Below are positions 25,350 to 33,644 of a stretch of DNA of 64,000 nucleotides, one piece after another. Position 1 is the stretch's first letter. Every line of letters starts with the position of its first letter. The notes under the pieces were generated by a model, which did no database searches, was not told the DNA's origin, and was given only the letters and a program-made list of their open reading frames with translations. The DNA comes from Bacillus sp. FJAT-22090 (GTDB lineage Bacteria > Bacillota > Bacilli > Bacillales_A > Planococcaceae), in contig NZ_VEBK01000007.1 in assembly GCF_007676755.1 (NCBI RefSeq), forward strand, positions 62,001 to 126,000. Reading direction: 5' to 3'. Made by a program: the position numbers and the translations under genes.

Positions 25350-26084
25350 TTGGAAAGACTACAAAAAGTGCTTGCTCATGCAGGAGTGGCTTCTAGACGA
25401 AAAGCAGAGGAATTAATTTTACAAGGAAAAGTGAAAGTGAATGGAAAAGTAATTACTGAACTTGGCACGAAAGTTTCGAACTCGGACACTGTAGAGGTGG
25501 AAGGGGTAAAATTAGAAAAGGAACAAAAAGTGTATTATTTACTTTACAAACCAAGAGGGGTTATATCCGCAGTTTCAGATGATAAGGGACGAAAAACGGT
25601 AACAGATTTATTGCCTCATGTAAAAGAAAGACTTTATCCTGTAGGAAGATTGGATTATGAAACGTCTGGCTTACTACTGCTAACGAATGATGGAGATTTT
25701 TCATATGCATTAACGCATCCAAAGTTTAAAGTGGATAAAACATATGTAGCGAGAGTAAAAGGAATTCCATTAAAAGAACAACTAAGACCATTAGAACGTG
25801 GCATTGTTTTAGAAGACGGGAAAACCGCTCCTGCAAAAGTAAAATTATTATCTGCCGAGAAAAAAACGAATAAAGCTATTATCGAAATAACGATTCATGA
25901 AGGGAAAAATAGACAAGTACGACGTATGTTTGATGCAATTGGATTTCCTGTTCAAAAATTAAAACGCGAAAGATTCGGATTTTTAACGTTACATTCTTTA
26001 AATGCAGGTGAATGGCGAGAACTGACAACTCATGAAATAAAACAATTACGAGTTTTAGCAGAAACAGGGAAAATAGGAAACTAA
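25350..26084 (+). CDS. rluB: 23S rRNA pseudouridine synthase RluB
   Basis: A 244-residue RsuA/RluB-family synthase. It has an N-terminal S4 RNA-binding domain (RLQKVLAHAGVASRRKAEEL), the catalytic Asp in VGRLDYETSGLLLLTNDG, and the C-terminal KNRQVRRMFDAIGFPVQKL. It modifies a helix in 23S rRNA near the peptidyl-transferase centre. The TTG start at 25350 is 7 nt from GAGGTGA and gives the family N-terminus; an upstream ATG at 25323 lacks a site. Synteny dacB...rluB-resA matches B. subtilis ypuL. Confidence 0.93.
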   Translation: MERLQKVLAHAGVASRRKAEELILQGKVKVNGKVITELGTKVSNSDTVEVEGVKLEKEQKVYYLLYKPRGVISAVSDDKGRKTVTDLLPHVKERLYPVGRLDYETSGLLLLTNDGDFSYALTHPKFKVDKTYVARVKGIPLKEQLRPLERGIVLEDGKTAPAKVKLLSAEKKTNKAIIEITIHEGKNRQVRRMFDAIGFPVQKLKRERFGFLTLHSLNAGEWRELTTHEIKQLRVLAETGKIGN

Positions 26085-26182
26085 TACTGGAATGTTCACA
26101 AACCCTTCAAATGTGTTTCAATTTTGAGATGTATATTTTGGTATAATTAATTTCGATTACGCTTAGAAACGGAGGGGCAATT

Positions 26183-26719
26183 ATGGCACAGTCTAAAAAG
26201 CAGAGATACTATATTCGAACTGCTATTTTAGCGGTACTAACGATAGCAATCGTGTTTACCATTTACTCGAATGTGACAAAAGAAAAAAGTGCTGTACTTC
26301 AAGTGGGCGATAAAGCACCAGATTTTTCAGTAATTGATATGGATGGTAAACAACATCGACTTTCCGATTATAAAGGGGAAGGGATCTTCTTAAATTTTTG
26401 GGGAACTTGGTGTAAACCTTGCGCTACTGAAATGCCTGCGATGGACAACCAATACCACATTTATAAGGACCAAGGAGTTCAAACACTAGCGATTAATGTT
26501 GGAGAGTCAAAGTTAAAAGTAAATAGCTTTATAAATAGTCATGGTTTAACTTTCCCTATTGCAATTGATCAAAATAAAAGTGTTATGGAATCCTATAATA
26601 TTGACCCTTTACCTACTACTTTTTTAATAAATCCGGATGGTCGTATTGAAAAAATAATAAAGGGCCAAATGACAGAGCAAGATATTGCAGATTTTATGGA
26701 TCAAATTAAACCATCCTAA
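26183..26719 (+). CDS. resA: Thiol-disulfide oxidoreductase ResA
   Basis: A 178-residue membrane-anchored thioredoxin-fold protein. It keeps apocytochrome c haem-binding cysteines reduced on the outer face of the membrane. The N-terminal anchor covers residues 11-28. The active site is WGTWCKPCATEMP (CxxC), and the cis-Pro lies in PLPTTFLINPDG. GGAGGGG precedes the ATG. A TGGTATAAT extended -10 lies at 26139-26147. It begins the resABC cytochrome c maturation operon. Confidence 0.95.
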   Translation: MAQSKKQRYYIRTAILAVLTIAIVFTIYSNVTKEKSAVLQVGDKAPDFSVIDMDGKQHRLSDYKGEGIFLNFWGTWCKPCATEMPAMDNQYHIYKDQGVQTLAINVGESKLKVNSFINSHGLTFPIAIDQNKSVMESYNIDPLPTTFLINPDGRIEKIIKGQMTEQDIADFMDQIKPS

Positions 26720-26732
26720 AGGAGTTTTATAG

Positions 26733-28382
26733 ATGGACAAGATAGTTTGTACATGTGGAAATGTGAATCCAGCTGGTACATTGTTGTGTGAAAGTTGTGG
26801 ACGACCTTTAAACGAAGAAACAAAGGATCAAAAGATTGTTGATATGCGTTATGAAGGATCAGCACGACGATCTCAAACTTACAATAAAACAATTGTAGAC
26901 AAAGTTTGGAATTTCTTTTCTAGTGTAAAAGTTGGTGTGTGGATTATTGTTATTATTCTCGTTGCTGCGGCAATCGGAACAATACTTCCACAAGTTTTTT
27001 ACGTTCCCGCAACTAATGAAGCAGATATTGCTGCTTATTACGAGCGTATTTATGGAACCTTTGGGAAGTTATATTATGAACTAGGATTATCGGATTTATA
27101 TAGTTCTTGGTGGTTCCAAGGACTTGTCGGAATGCTTGGTATTTCTTTAATCATTGCAAGTTTGGATAGAGTAATTCCACTTTATAAATCCCTTAAAAAG
27201 CAAAAGACAAAGCGACATATTAGCTTTTTAAAACGCCAACGTTTATATGGAATCGGTCAAGTGGAACAAGGGCACGAATCTTTAAGCAAAGCAGAAGAAA
27301 TGCTTAAAACGATGCGATATAATGTAAAGCGTGAAGGAAATGCCATCTTAGCCGAAAGAGGACGCTTTTCACGTTGGGGTCCTTATATAAACCATTTAGG
27401 ACTTATTCTTTTCTTATTTGGTGTGATGCTTAGAGCGCTACCAGGCTTTTACGTTGATGAAACAATGTGGCTACGCGAAGGTGAAACACTATCGGTTCCA
27501 AAAACAGATGGTTATTTTTTAGAAAGTAAAGAATTTATATATGAAACATATTCTAAAGAAGAATCGGAAGAAGTATTTGGTGCAGCAATCGACAGAGTAG
27601 GGACAATCGCAAAGAACTATCAAACGAATGTAGCCTTATATAAAGGACCAGATGATGCTGTTGCTGGGAATAATGATAATCTGAAGTTGGAAAAGGAAGC
27701 TGCTATTCAAGTTAACAAACCACTGAAGTTTGATCAATTTTCTGTTTTCCAAATGGACTTCCGTTTAGATGAATTGGCTTCTATGACGTTCCAACTTCAA
27801 GATAAAGAAACTAAAGAAAATTTTGGAGATTTTACGATTGATTTAGCAAATCCTGAACCAGTATATGATTTAAAAAATGGGTATAAAGTAGAAATCTTGG
27901 ATTATTACGCTGATTTCACTGGATTTGAAGATGGTGTTCCTCAATCGAAGTCACCGCTTCCGAACAATCCAGCATTTTTGGTGAAAATGTATAGTCCAGA
28001 ATTTCCAAAAGGTGAAACAAGTTTTGTCATGATCAAAGAAACACTGGAACCACTAGGCGAAAACAAACATAAAATTGCTTTTCAAAGCGTGGAAACAAGA
28101 GACGTTTCTGGTTTAACAATCCGTAAAGATTTAACCATTCCTATTTTGTTGCTTGGTGGTATTATCTTCATGATCGGGGTAGCGCAAGGGTCATATTGGA
28201 ATCATCGACGTATTTGGATCCAGCAATTAGAAGATGGGCAAGTTGTAATCGCTGCTCATACAAATAAAAACTGGCTTAGTATTATGAAAGACATGGATGC
28301 TGTTTCAGATGTAGCCAATCTCCCACAATATGAAGATCAGCAAGATTTAGATTCCAAAGCGGAAAAAGAGGAAGGGGTATAA
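26733..28382 (+). CDS. resB: Cytochrome c biogenesis protein ResB (Ccs1)
   Basis: A 549-residue component of the System II haem delivery and ligation complex with ResC. The N-terminus is a small zinc ribbon (CTCG...CESCG, residues 6-22). Membrane segments follow at about 71-91, 131-150 and 215-235, then a large extracytoplasmic domain, with a last segment near residue 465. The motif RYEGSARRSQTYNKT marks the Bacillus ResB form. It starts 13 nt after resA and is 3 nt from resC, clearly co-transcribed. Confidence 0.95.
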   Translation: MDKIVCTCGNVNPAGTLLCESCGRPLNEETKDQKIVDMRYEGSARRSQTYNKTIVDKVWNFFSSVKVGVWIIVIILVAAAIGTILPQVFYVPATNEADIAAYYERIYGTFGKLYYELGLSDLYSSWWFQGLVGMLGISLIIASLDRVIPLYKSLKKQKTKRHISFLKRQRLYGIGQVEQGHESLSKAEEMLKTMRYNVKREGNAILAERGRFSRWGPYINHLGLILFLFGVMLRALPGFYVDETMWLREGETLSVPKTDGYFLESKEFIYETYSKEESEEVFGAAIDRVGTIAKNYQTNVALYKGPDDAVAGNNDNLKLEKEAAIQVNKPLKFDQFSVFQMDFRLDELASMTFQLQDKETKENFGDFTIDLANPEPVYDLKNGYKVEILDYYADFTGFEDGVPQSKSPLPNNPAFLVKMYSPEFPKGETSFVMIKETLEPLGENKHKIAFQSVETRDVSGLTIRKDLTIPILLLGGIIFMIGVAQGSYWNHRRIWIQQLEDGQVVIAAHTNKNWLSIMKDMDAVSDVANLPQYEDQQDLDSKAEKEEGV

Positions 28383-28385
28383 TTC

Positions 28386-29564
28386 ATGGTAGAACTTAGT
28401 AGTACCTTATTGTTAATTGCATTTATAGCTTATTTATTAGCGACCTTTTTATTTGGAGGCGCTGTAAAGAGTTCCAGCTCCAAAGCTTCGAAATCATTTG
28501 ACCGATGGGGTAAATTAGCAATTAGTGTAACCATAATCGGTTTCATTTCAAATATAGGTTATTTTATAGCAAGATGGATCGCGGCGGGACATGCTCCTGT
28601 TAGTAACTTGTTCGAGTTTACAACTGCTTTCGGAATGATGGTAGTTGGTGCATTTATCTTAATATATTTTATCTATCGAATCCCGGCTTTAGGGCTTTTT
28701 GCTTTGCCGATAGCTGTATTGATCATTGCGTATGCAAGTATGTTCCCAAAAGATATTACTCCATTGATACCTGCACTGAAAAGCTACTGGCTAACAGTTC
28801 ATGTAATTACAGCGGCACTTGGTGAGTCTATACTAGCTATCAGTGCAGTTGCCGGTCTAATATGGTTGCTAAAAAATATCGATTTGACTAAGAAATCGAA
28901 ACAACGATTTTGGATAGAAGCAGTTATGTATGTGGCTGTTTTGGTTCTTGGTTTTGTTGCTGCAACAACGACTTTCACTTTAGCAGACTATAAAGTGGAG
29001 TATAATTATGTGAACAAAGAAGATAAAGTTTTAACGATGGAATACAACATGCCACCTATTTTTGGTATGAATGAATCAGAGGCTATAACGGAAAATGCAA
29101 TGGTGCCATTAATGGAAATGCCTCCACTTGTAAATGCTAAGAAACTTACTATTGTTACTTGGTCCGTTATCTTTGGAACGATTTTATATATTTTACTTCG
29201 TTTGATTTTTAGAAAAAGAATTGCTGCAGTATTACAGCCTTTTGCAAGTAAAGCAAATTCTCAATTTATGGATGAGATTGGATACCGCTCGGTTCTTATT
29301 GGATTCCCGGTGTTTACTTTAGGAGCTCTGATTTTCGCAATGATTTGGGCACATGAAGCATGGTCAAGATTTTGGGGATGGGATCCAAAAGAAGTTTGGG
29401 CGCTTATTACGTGGTTATTCTATGCAGCATTCTTACACTTACGATTGTCTAAAGGTTGGCAAGGTGAGAAATCTGCATGGTTGGCAGTAATCGGATTTAT
29501 CATCATCATGTTCAACTTAGTAGCAGTAAACCTAATTATTGCTGGTTTACACTCTTACGCTTAA
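28386..29564 (+). CDS. resC: Cytochrome c biogenesis protein ResC (CcsA)
   Basis: A 392-residue polytopic protein with about eight membrane segments. The haem-binding tryptophan-rich WWD-type motif is WSRFWGWDPKEVWALITW, with flanking His residues (LTVHVIT, IWAHEAW). It handles haem for attachment to apocytochromes with ResB. GGAAGGGG precedes the ATG. A strong terminator and then repeat copy B follow, so the res operon ends here rather than continuing directly into resDE. Confidence 0.95.
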   Translation: MVELSSTLLLIAFIAYLLATFLFGGAVKSSSSKASKSFDRWGKLAISVTIIGFISNIGYFIARWIAAGHAPVSNLFEFTTAFGMMVVGAFILIYFIYRIPALGLFALPIAVLIIAYASMFPKDITPLIPALKSYWLTVHVITAALGESILAISAVAGLIWLLKNIDLTKKSKQRFWIEAVMYVAVLVLGFVAATTTFTLADYKVEYNYVNKEDKVLTMEYNMPPIFGMNESEAITENAMVPLMEMPPLVNAKKLTIVTWSVIFGTILYILLRLIFRKRIAAVLQPFASKANSQFMDEIGYRSVLIGFPVFTLGALIFAMIWAHEAWSRFWGWDPKEVWALITWLFYAAFLHLRLSKGWQGEKSAWLAVIGFIIIMFNLVAVNLIIAGLHSYA

Positions 29565-29625
29565 AAAAAGCTTGGCTTTAAAATTTCTAGTATGCTTTTA
29601 AGAAGCATCAATCAAATAAGCATTA

Positions 29626-29672
29626 AGAGAGACTCGTAAAGTGCATGTAACTTTACAGTCTCTCTTTTTTTA
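29626..29672 (+). terminator. Terminator after resC
   Basis: AGAGAGACT-c-GTAAAGT pairs with ACTTTAC-AGTCTCTCT around GCATGTA, followed by TTTTTTT. Confidence 0.92.
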
Positions 29673-29703
29673 TTTTCAATACTATGAGGGATAGTATACA
29701 ACT

Positions 29704-30387
29704 TAGGGATAATGCGTCTTAGAGTGACCACTATGTTTTTCTCTGCTTACGGACGCTTTCCGCCGGGTGAGCGATGAGCCATTCCCGTCCGCTTGCGCGT
29801 TCGTTGGAATGGCTCATTTGCCCACTCATCCGGCAGGAGTCGCCCCCAGCAGAGAAAATCAAAGAAAATTGCTTATCTTCCAGTATCGGCTTGGTAAAAA
29901 AATATCCCGTTTTTTCGTTTGGAAAAATCCAATTTCCTTGGTCACCTCGCACAGCTAGCGTGTCTTCGGCTAATGCTTTTCCCGTTGAAGTCTCACGCCG
30001 CCGCGCTAAATCCAACTGTTAAAGAGTGGTTTGCTCATAAAAATATCCAAAAAATGGATTAGCGCAACAGAATCGTTATGGAGAGCAACCAATTCAACGA
30101 CGAGAGCAACTAGATTACCCCGGAAAGCAACCAATTCATCTCCGTGAGCAACCAAATTTATAAAGTGGAATTACTTTACAGTCAACGTAGAGTAATTGGC
30201 TATTTTAGTTAGCAATTTGGATGGATTGGAGCTGAAGGGCGGCGACTCCAGTGGGATCAAGTGAGTAAGATGAGACTTCACATCGACCGCTTAAGCGGAC
30301 GGTGAAGGCTCATCACTCACCCCACGGAAAGCGTCCGTCCTGCAGCGGAAATCCAAGCGGACTCTTCCTTAAGACACATTATCCCTA
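29704..30387. repeat. Composite intergenic repeat element, copy B
   Basis: A 684-nt non-coding element between resC and resD. It is bounded by TAGGGATAATGCGTC (29704-29718) and its inverted copy GACACATTATCCCTA (30373-30387). The left arm core GGACGCTTTCCG (29751-29762) recurs inverted in the right arm as CGGAAAGCGTCC (30325-30336). The arms extend the similarity through GGTGAGCGATGAG and GGAGTCGCC on the left, and their inverted counterparts on the right. In the middle lies a five-unit 21-nt array. Short open frames inside are not credible genes. Confidence 0.85.
30064..30168. repeat. 21-nt-phased array in copy B
   Basis: GCAAC occurs at 30064, 30085, 30106, 30127 and 30148, exactly 21 nt apart. 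Most units read GCAACCAATT. The orientation is opposite to the arrays in copies A and C. Confidence 0.92.
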
Positions 30388-30466
30388 TAATGCTTATAAG
30401 ATAATTTATTTATTGAAATAGTGGATGTCTTACCATTCGTGAATACTAATGAAGCTAGATAGACAC

Positions 30467-30510
30467 AAAAGCTCTAATCTCCTTAAAAAGAGATAAGGGC
30501 TTTTCTTTCA
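30467..30510 (+). terminator. Hairpin upstream of resD
   Basis: AAAAGCTCTAATCTC pairs with GAGATAAGGGCTTTT with one mismatch and one G-U pair, followed by CTTTC. It may insulate resD from transcription out of copy B. AT-rich sequence after it (TATAAT at 30534-30539) probably holds the resD promoter. Confidence 0.6.
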
Positions 30511-30566
30511 TTTTGTCGGGTCTCACTGTACAATATAATTAGAAGTTGATAGAAGGGTATGATATT

Positions 30567-31283
30567 ATGTCTGAAATGATTAAACTTTTAATAGTTGATG
30601 ATGAAGAACGTATTCGTCGTTTATTGAAAATGTATTTAGAAAGAGAAGGTTACGAAGTCGAAGAAGCGGAAAATGGCGAAGTTGCCTTACAACTAGCATT
30701 AGAAAATGAATATAACTGCATATTATTAGATATCATGATGCCAGAAAAAGATGGTATAGAAACAATGACAGAGTTACGCGAACACAAGGAAACACCGATT
30801 ATTTTGTTAACGGCTAAAGGAGAAGAAGCAAATCGAGTAGAAGGATTTGAATTGGGCGCAGATGATTACATAGTGAAACCTTTTAGCCCTAGAGAAGTTG
30901 TATTGCGTGTAAAAGCTCTCTTAAAACGTTCTGCTGCTTTTTCACCAACACAAGGAGTTTCTGTTTCTAAAGATATCGTTGTGTTCCCACATCTGACCAT
31001 TGACCATGATGCGCATCGAGTAACTGCTGATGGAATAGAAGTAAGTTTGACACCAAAAGAATATGAATTACTTTACTTTTTAGCGAAAGCACCAGACAAA
31101 GTATTTGATCGTGAACAATTGCTTAAAGAAGTTTGGCATTATGATTTCTTTGGTGATCTAAGAACTGTCGACACGCATGTTAAACGATTGCGTGAAAAGT
31201 TAAATAGAGTCTCGGAAAAGTCTGCAAAAATGATCGTCACTGTTTGGGGTGTCGGCTATAAATTCGAGGTTGTCAATGAATAG
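30567..31283 (+). CDS. resD: Response regulator ResD
   Basis: A 238-residue OmpR-family regulator of aerobic and anaerobic respiration. The receiver has VDDEERIRR (acidic pocket), the phosphorylated Asp in CILLDIMMPEKDG and the Lys in DDYIVKPFSPRE. The C-terminal winged helix has LTPKEYELLYFLAKAPDKVF and VDTHVKRLREKL. ATG 30567 gives the ResD N-terminus MSEMIKLLIVDDEE; an earlier ATG at 30546 has no binding site. Its end overlaps resE by 8 nt. Confidence 0.94.
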   Translation: MSEMIKLLIVDDEERIRRLLKMYLEREGYEVEEAENGEVALQLALENEYNCILLDIMMPEKDGIETMTELREHKETPIILLTAKGEEANRVEGFELGADDYIVKPFSPREVVLRVKALLKRSAAFSPTQGVSVSKDIVVFPHLTIDHDAHRVTADGIEVSLTPKEYELLYFLAKAPDKVFDREQLLKEVWHYDFFGDLRTVDTHVKRLREKLNRVSEKSAKMIVTVWGVGYKFEVVNE

Positions 31284-33057
31284 AATCTGGAATAGTGTTG
31301 TCGGGAAGCTATGGGGAACCATATTGCTTCTCGTCTTATTTGTGTTGTTTATCATTACTGTCTTGATGCTTGAGTTTTTAGAAAATTTCCATACCGAACA
31401 AGCAGAAGAATCACTCAGACAGGAAGCTGCCACTATAGGTAAAATAGTAGAACAATATGACCAGATTGAAGACTCTATGCAAATTATTCAAGATATTCTC
31501 GGGGCTGAAACGAATGCTTTAATTGTGCGAAACTCCGAATCGGTTTTTTTATCTGTTCATGAAGGTCTAAAAAAAGATATTTTTCAAGAAAAAATATTAA
31601 AAGATAAAGACTTATCAAATATATATACAACAAATACCACGATTATTAAAAAGATGTTAATGCCTTCGATGACCGATGAGGATAGAATGGAAAATTATAT
31701 AATTCTTGCTTCTCCTCTTGAGTCTGACGAGGAAATACACGGAGCTGTTTTTATTTATCAAAGTCTAGAGGTGGTAAATAAGACTTCCAATCATACGACT
31801 AGAATTGTCTTTTTATCTGGATTCATTGCGTTATTATTAACTACGATGTTTTCATTCTTCCTGTCTTCTCGAATTACTTTACCTCTTAGAACAATGCGAG
31901 AAGCTGCTTTAGAAATAGCGAAAGGGAATTTCGAAACGAAAGTTCCTTACGTACAAAAAGATGAAATTGGTGAACTTGGCGTTGCATTTAACCGAATGGG
32001 AAGCCAGTTAAAGCATCATGTAGAAGTTATTAGCCAGGAAAAAGAACAGCTGTCTAGTATTCTTACGTCAATGACCGATGCAGTTATCACATTTAATAAG
32101 GATTTCAATGTACTTGTAAGCAATCCGCAGGCAAACCAGTTATTTCAAAAATGGTATGCATACAATGAAACTGGTGATAACTCTAATTTACCTGCAGAGT
32201 TATATCATTTACTGGACCATGTATTTCATTTGGAAGAAGAAATGGATGAAGAAATAGAGATAAAGGGCGCTTATTTCTCGGTTTCTATTAGCCTTCTTTA
32301 CAGTAAAGACTCGGTTCGCGGCGCTGTCGTTGTTTTGCGGGATATGACTGAACAACATCGTTTAGATAAGATGCGCTCGGATTTTATTGCCAATGTTTCT
32401 CATGAACTTCGGACCCCTATTTCGATGTTGCAAGGTTATAGCGAAGCAATTATCGATGAAGTAGTTACAACCGAGGAAGACAAAAATGAAATGATCCGTA
32501 TTATTTACGATGAATCTAAACGAATGAGTAGATTAGTAACTGAGTTATTAGATTTAGCTCGGTTAGAATCAGGTTATTTAAGTATTTATAAGGAAGAGGT
32601 TTCTATTTTACCTGCAATTGAGCGTATAACCCAAAAGTTTGATCAAATAGCGAAGGAAAAAAATATACATTTATATTTCGAACATACACTAACTGAATCG
32701 GTGCATTTACAAATTGATGAGGACCGTATGGAACAAGTGCTAACTAATTTGATTGATAATGCGCTGCGACATACATCAGAAGGAGAATCGGTAACTGTAA
32801 GGCTTAGCCAGACAGATCAACAAATTAAGATTGAAGTGGCTGACACTGGATATGGCATCCCAAAAGAAGATTTACCTTATGTTTTTGAACGATTCTATAA
32901 GGCGGATAAAGCAAGAACACGAGGGAAAAGTGGAACTGGTCTAGGGCTGGCGATTGCTAAAAATATTGTAGAACGACATGACGGTAATTTGTCTGTAGAA
33001 AGTGAAGTTGGTGTTGGGACGACGTTCATCATAAAATTGCCTTTAAACCACTTATAA
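31276..33057 (+). CDS. resE: Sensor histidine kinase ResE
   Basis: A 593-residue sensor kinase. Membrane segment 1 lies at about 14-34, then an extracytoplasmic domain, then membrane segment 2 at about 171-192. HAMP follows (SSRITLPLRTMREAALEIA), then a PAS-like domain (SILTSMTDAVITFNKDFNV). The HisKA phospho-His lies in NVSHELRTPISML. The ATPase has NLIDNALRHTSEGE and DTGYGIPKEDLPYVFERF. It phosphorylates ResD. The ATG at 31276 follows GAGGT within the resD end. Confidence 0.95.
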   Translation: MNRIWNSVVGKLWGTILLLVLFVLFIITVLMLEFLENFHTEQAEESLRQEAATIGKIVEQYDQIEDSMQIIQDILGAETNALIVRNSESVFLSVHEGLKKDIFQEKILKDKDLSNIYTTNTTIIKKMLMPSMTDEDRMENYIILASPLESDEEIHGAVFIYQSLEVVNKTSNHTTRIVFLSGFIALLLTTMFSFFLSSRITLPLRTMREAALEIAKGNFETKVPYVQKDEIGELGVAFNRMGSQLKHHVEVISQEKEQLSSILTSMTDAVITFNKDFNVLVSNPQANQLFQKWYAYNETGDNSNLPAELYHLLDHVFHLEEEMDEEIEIKGAYFSVSISLLYSKDSVRGAVVVLRDMTEQHRLDKMRSDFIANVSHELRTPISMLQGYSEAIIDEVVTTEEDKNEMIRIIYDESKRMSRLVTELLDLARLESGYLSIYKEEVSILPAIERITQKFDQIAKEKNIHLYFEHTLTESVHLQIDEDRMEQVLTNLIDNALRHTSEGESVTVRLSQTDQQIKIEVADTGYGIPKEDLPYVFERFYKADKARTRGKSGTGLGLAIAKNIVERHDGNLSVESEVGVGTTFIIKLPLNHL

Positions 33058-33107
33058 TGAAACAAAACGGTACATGAAACGACTAATTAATAGAACGGGG
33101 GGAGCTT

Positions 33108-33644
33108 ATGAATGACTCCGTTTTCCATCGCTTGTATGATAGCTATCATCAAGACGTTTTTCAGTTTCTTATTTATTTAGTGAAAAATAGGCAAACTGCG
33201 GAAGACTTGGTCCAAGAAGTATATGTACGCGTATTAAGGGCCTACAGCAAGTTTGAAGGCAAAAGTTCAGAAAAAACATGGTTATTTTCTATAGCGAAAA
33301 ATGTAGCCATTGATCATTTTAGGAAACAGACCGTTAGAAAAAAAAGATTGTTCGAGTCTTTTGATTGGGAAACGATGCAGCTTACTTCTAACGATATGCT
33401 TCCAGAAGATTTAGTACAGTTGAACGACGAGATGAAAACACTGCTCAACGCGCTAGATGATTGCACAGGTGATCAAAAAATAGTTATCATTATGCGTTAT
33501 TTTCAGGAGCTTTCAATCGCCGAAACAGCACAAGTACTCAATTGGACAGAAGGGAAAGTGAAAACAACGCAACATAGAGCTATAAAAGCACTTCGGGAAC
33601 GTTTATCTGATGAAGAAAAGGAGGGTACAGTTCATCATGAGTGA
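33108..33644 (+). CDS. sigX: ECF sigma factor SigX
   Basis: A 178-residue extracytoplasmic-function sigma factor. Region 2 has QTAEDLVQEVYVRVLRAYSKF and EKTWLFSIAKNVAIDHFRKQ. Region 4 has ELSIAETAQVLNWTEGKVKTTQ. Position directly after resE and before an rsiX-like gene matches B. subtilis, where SigX responds to cell-envelope charge and antimicrobial peptides. GGGGGGAG precedes the ATG. I could not identify a convincing autoregulatory ECF promoter in the 50-nt gap before it. Confidence 0.92.
   Translation: MNDSVFHRLYDSYHQDVFQFLIYLVKNRQTAEDLVQEVYVRVLRAYSKFEGKSSEKTWLFSIAKNVAIDHFRKQTVRKKRLFESFDWETMQLTSNDMLPEDLVQLNDEMKTLLNALDDCTGDQKIVIIMRYFQELSIAETAQVLNWTEGKVKTTQHRAIKALRERLSDEEKEGTVHHE

Noticed and set aside
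29731-30022. Overlapping 60-95 aa frames on both strands inside copy B (similar ones in copies A and C)
   Set aside because: They lie in repeated, palindromic DNA, lack binding sites, and differ between copies by frameshifts.
33058-33107. An ECF-type promoter for sigX autoregulation
   Set aside because: GAAAC at about 33075 is not followed by a CGTC-like -10 element at proper spacing, so I do not call it.
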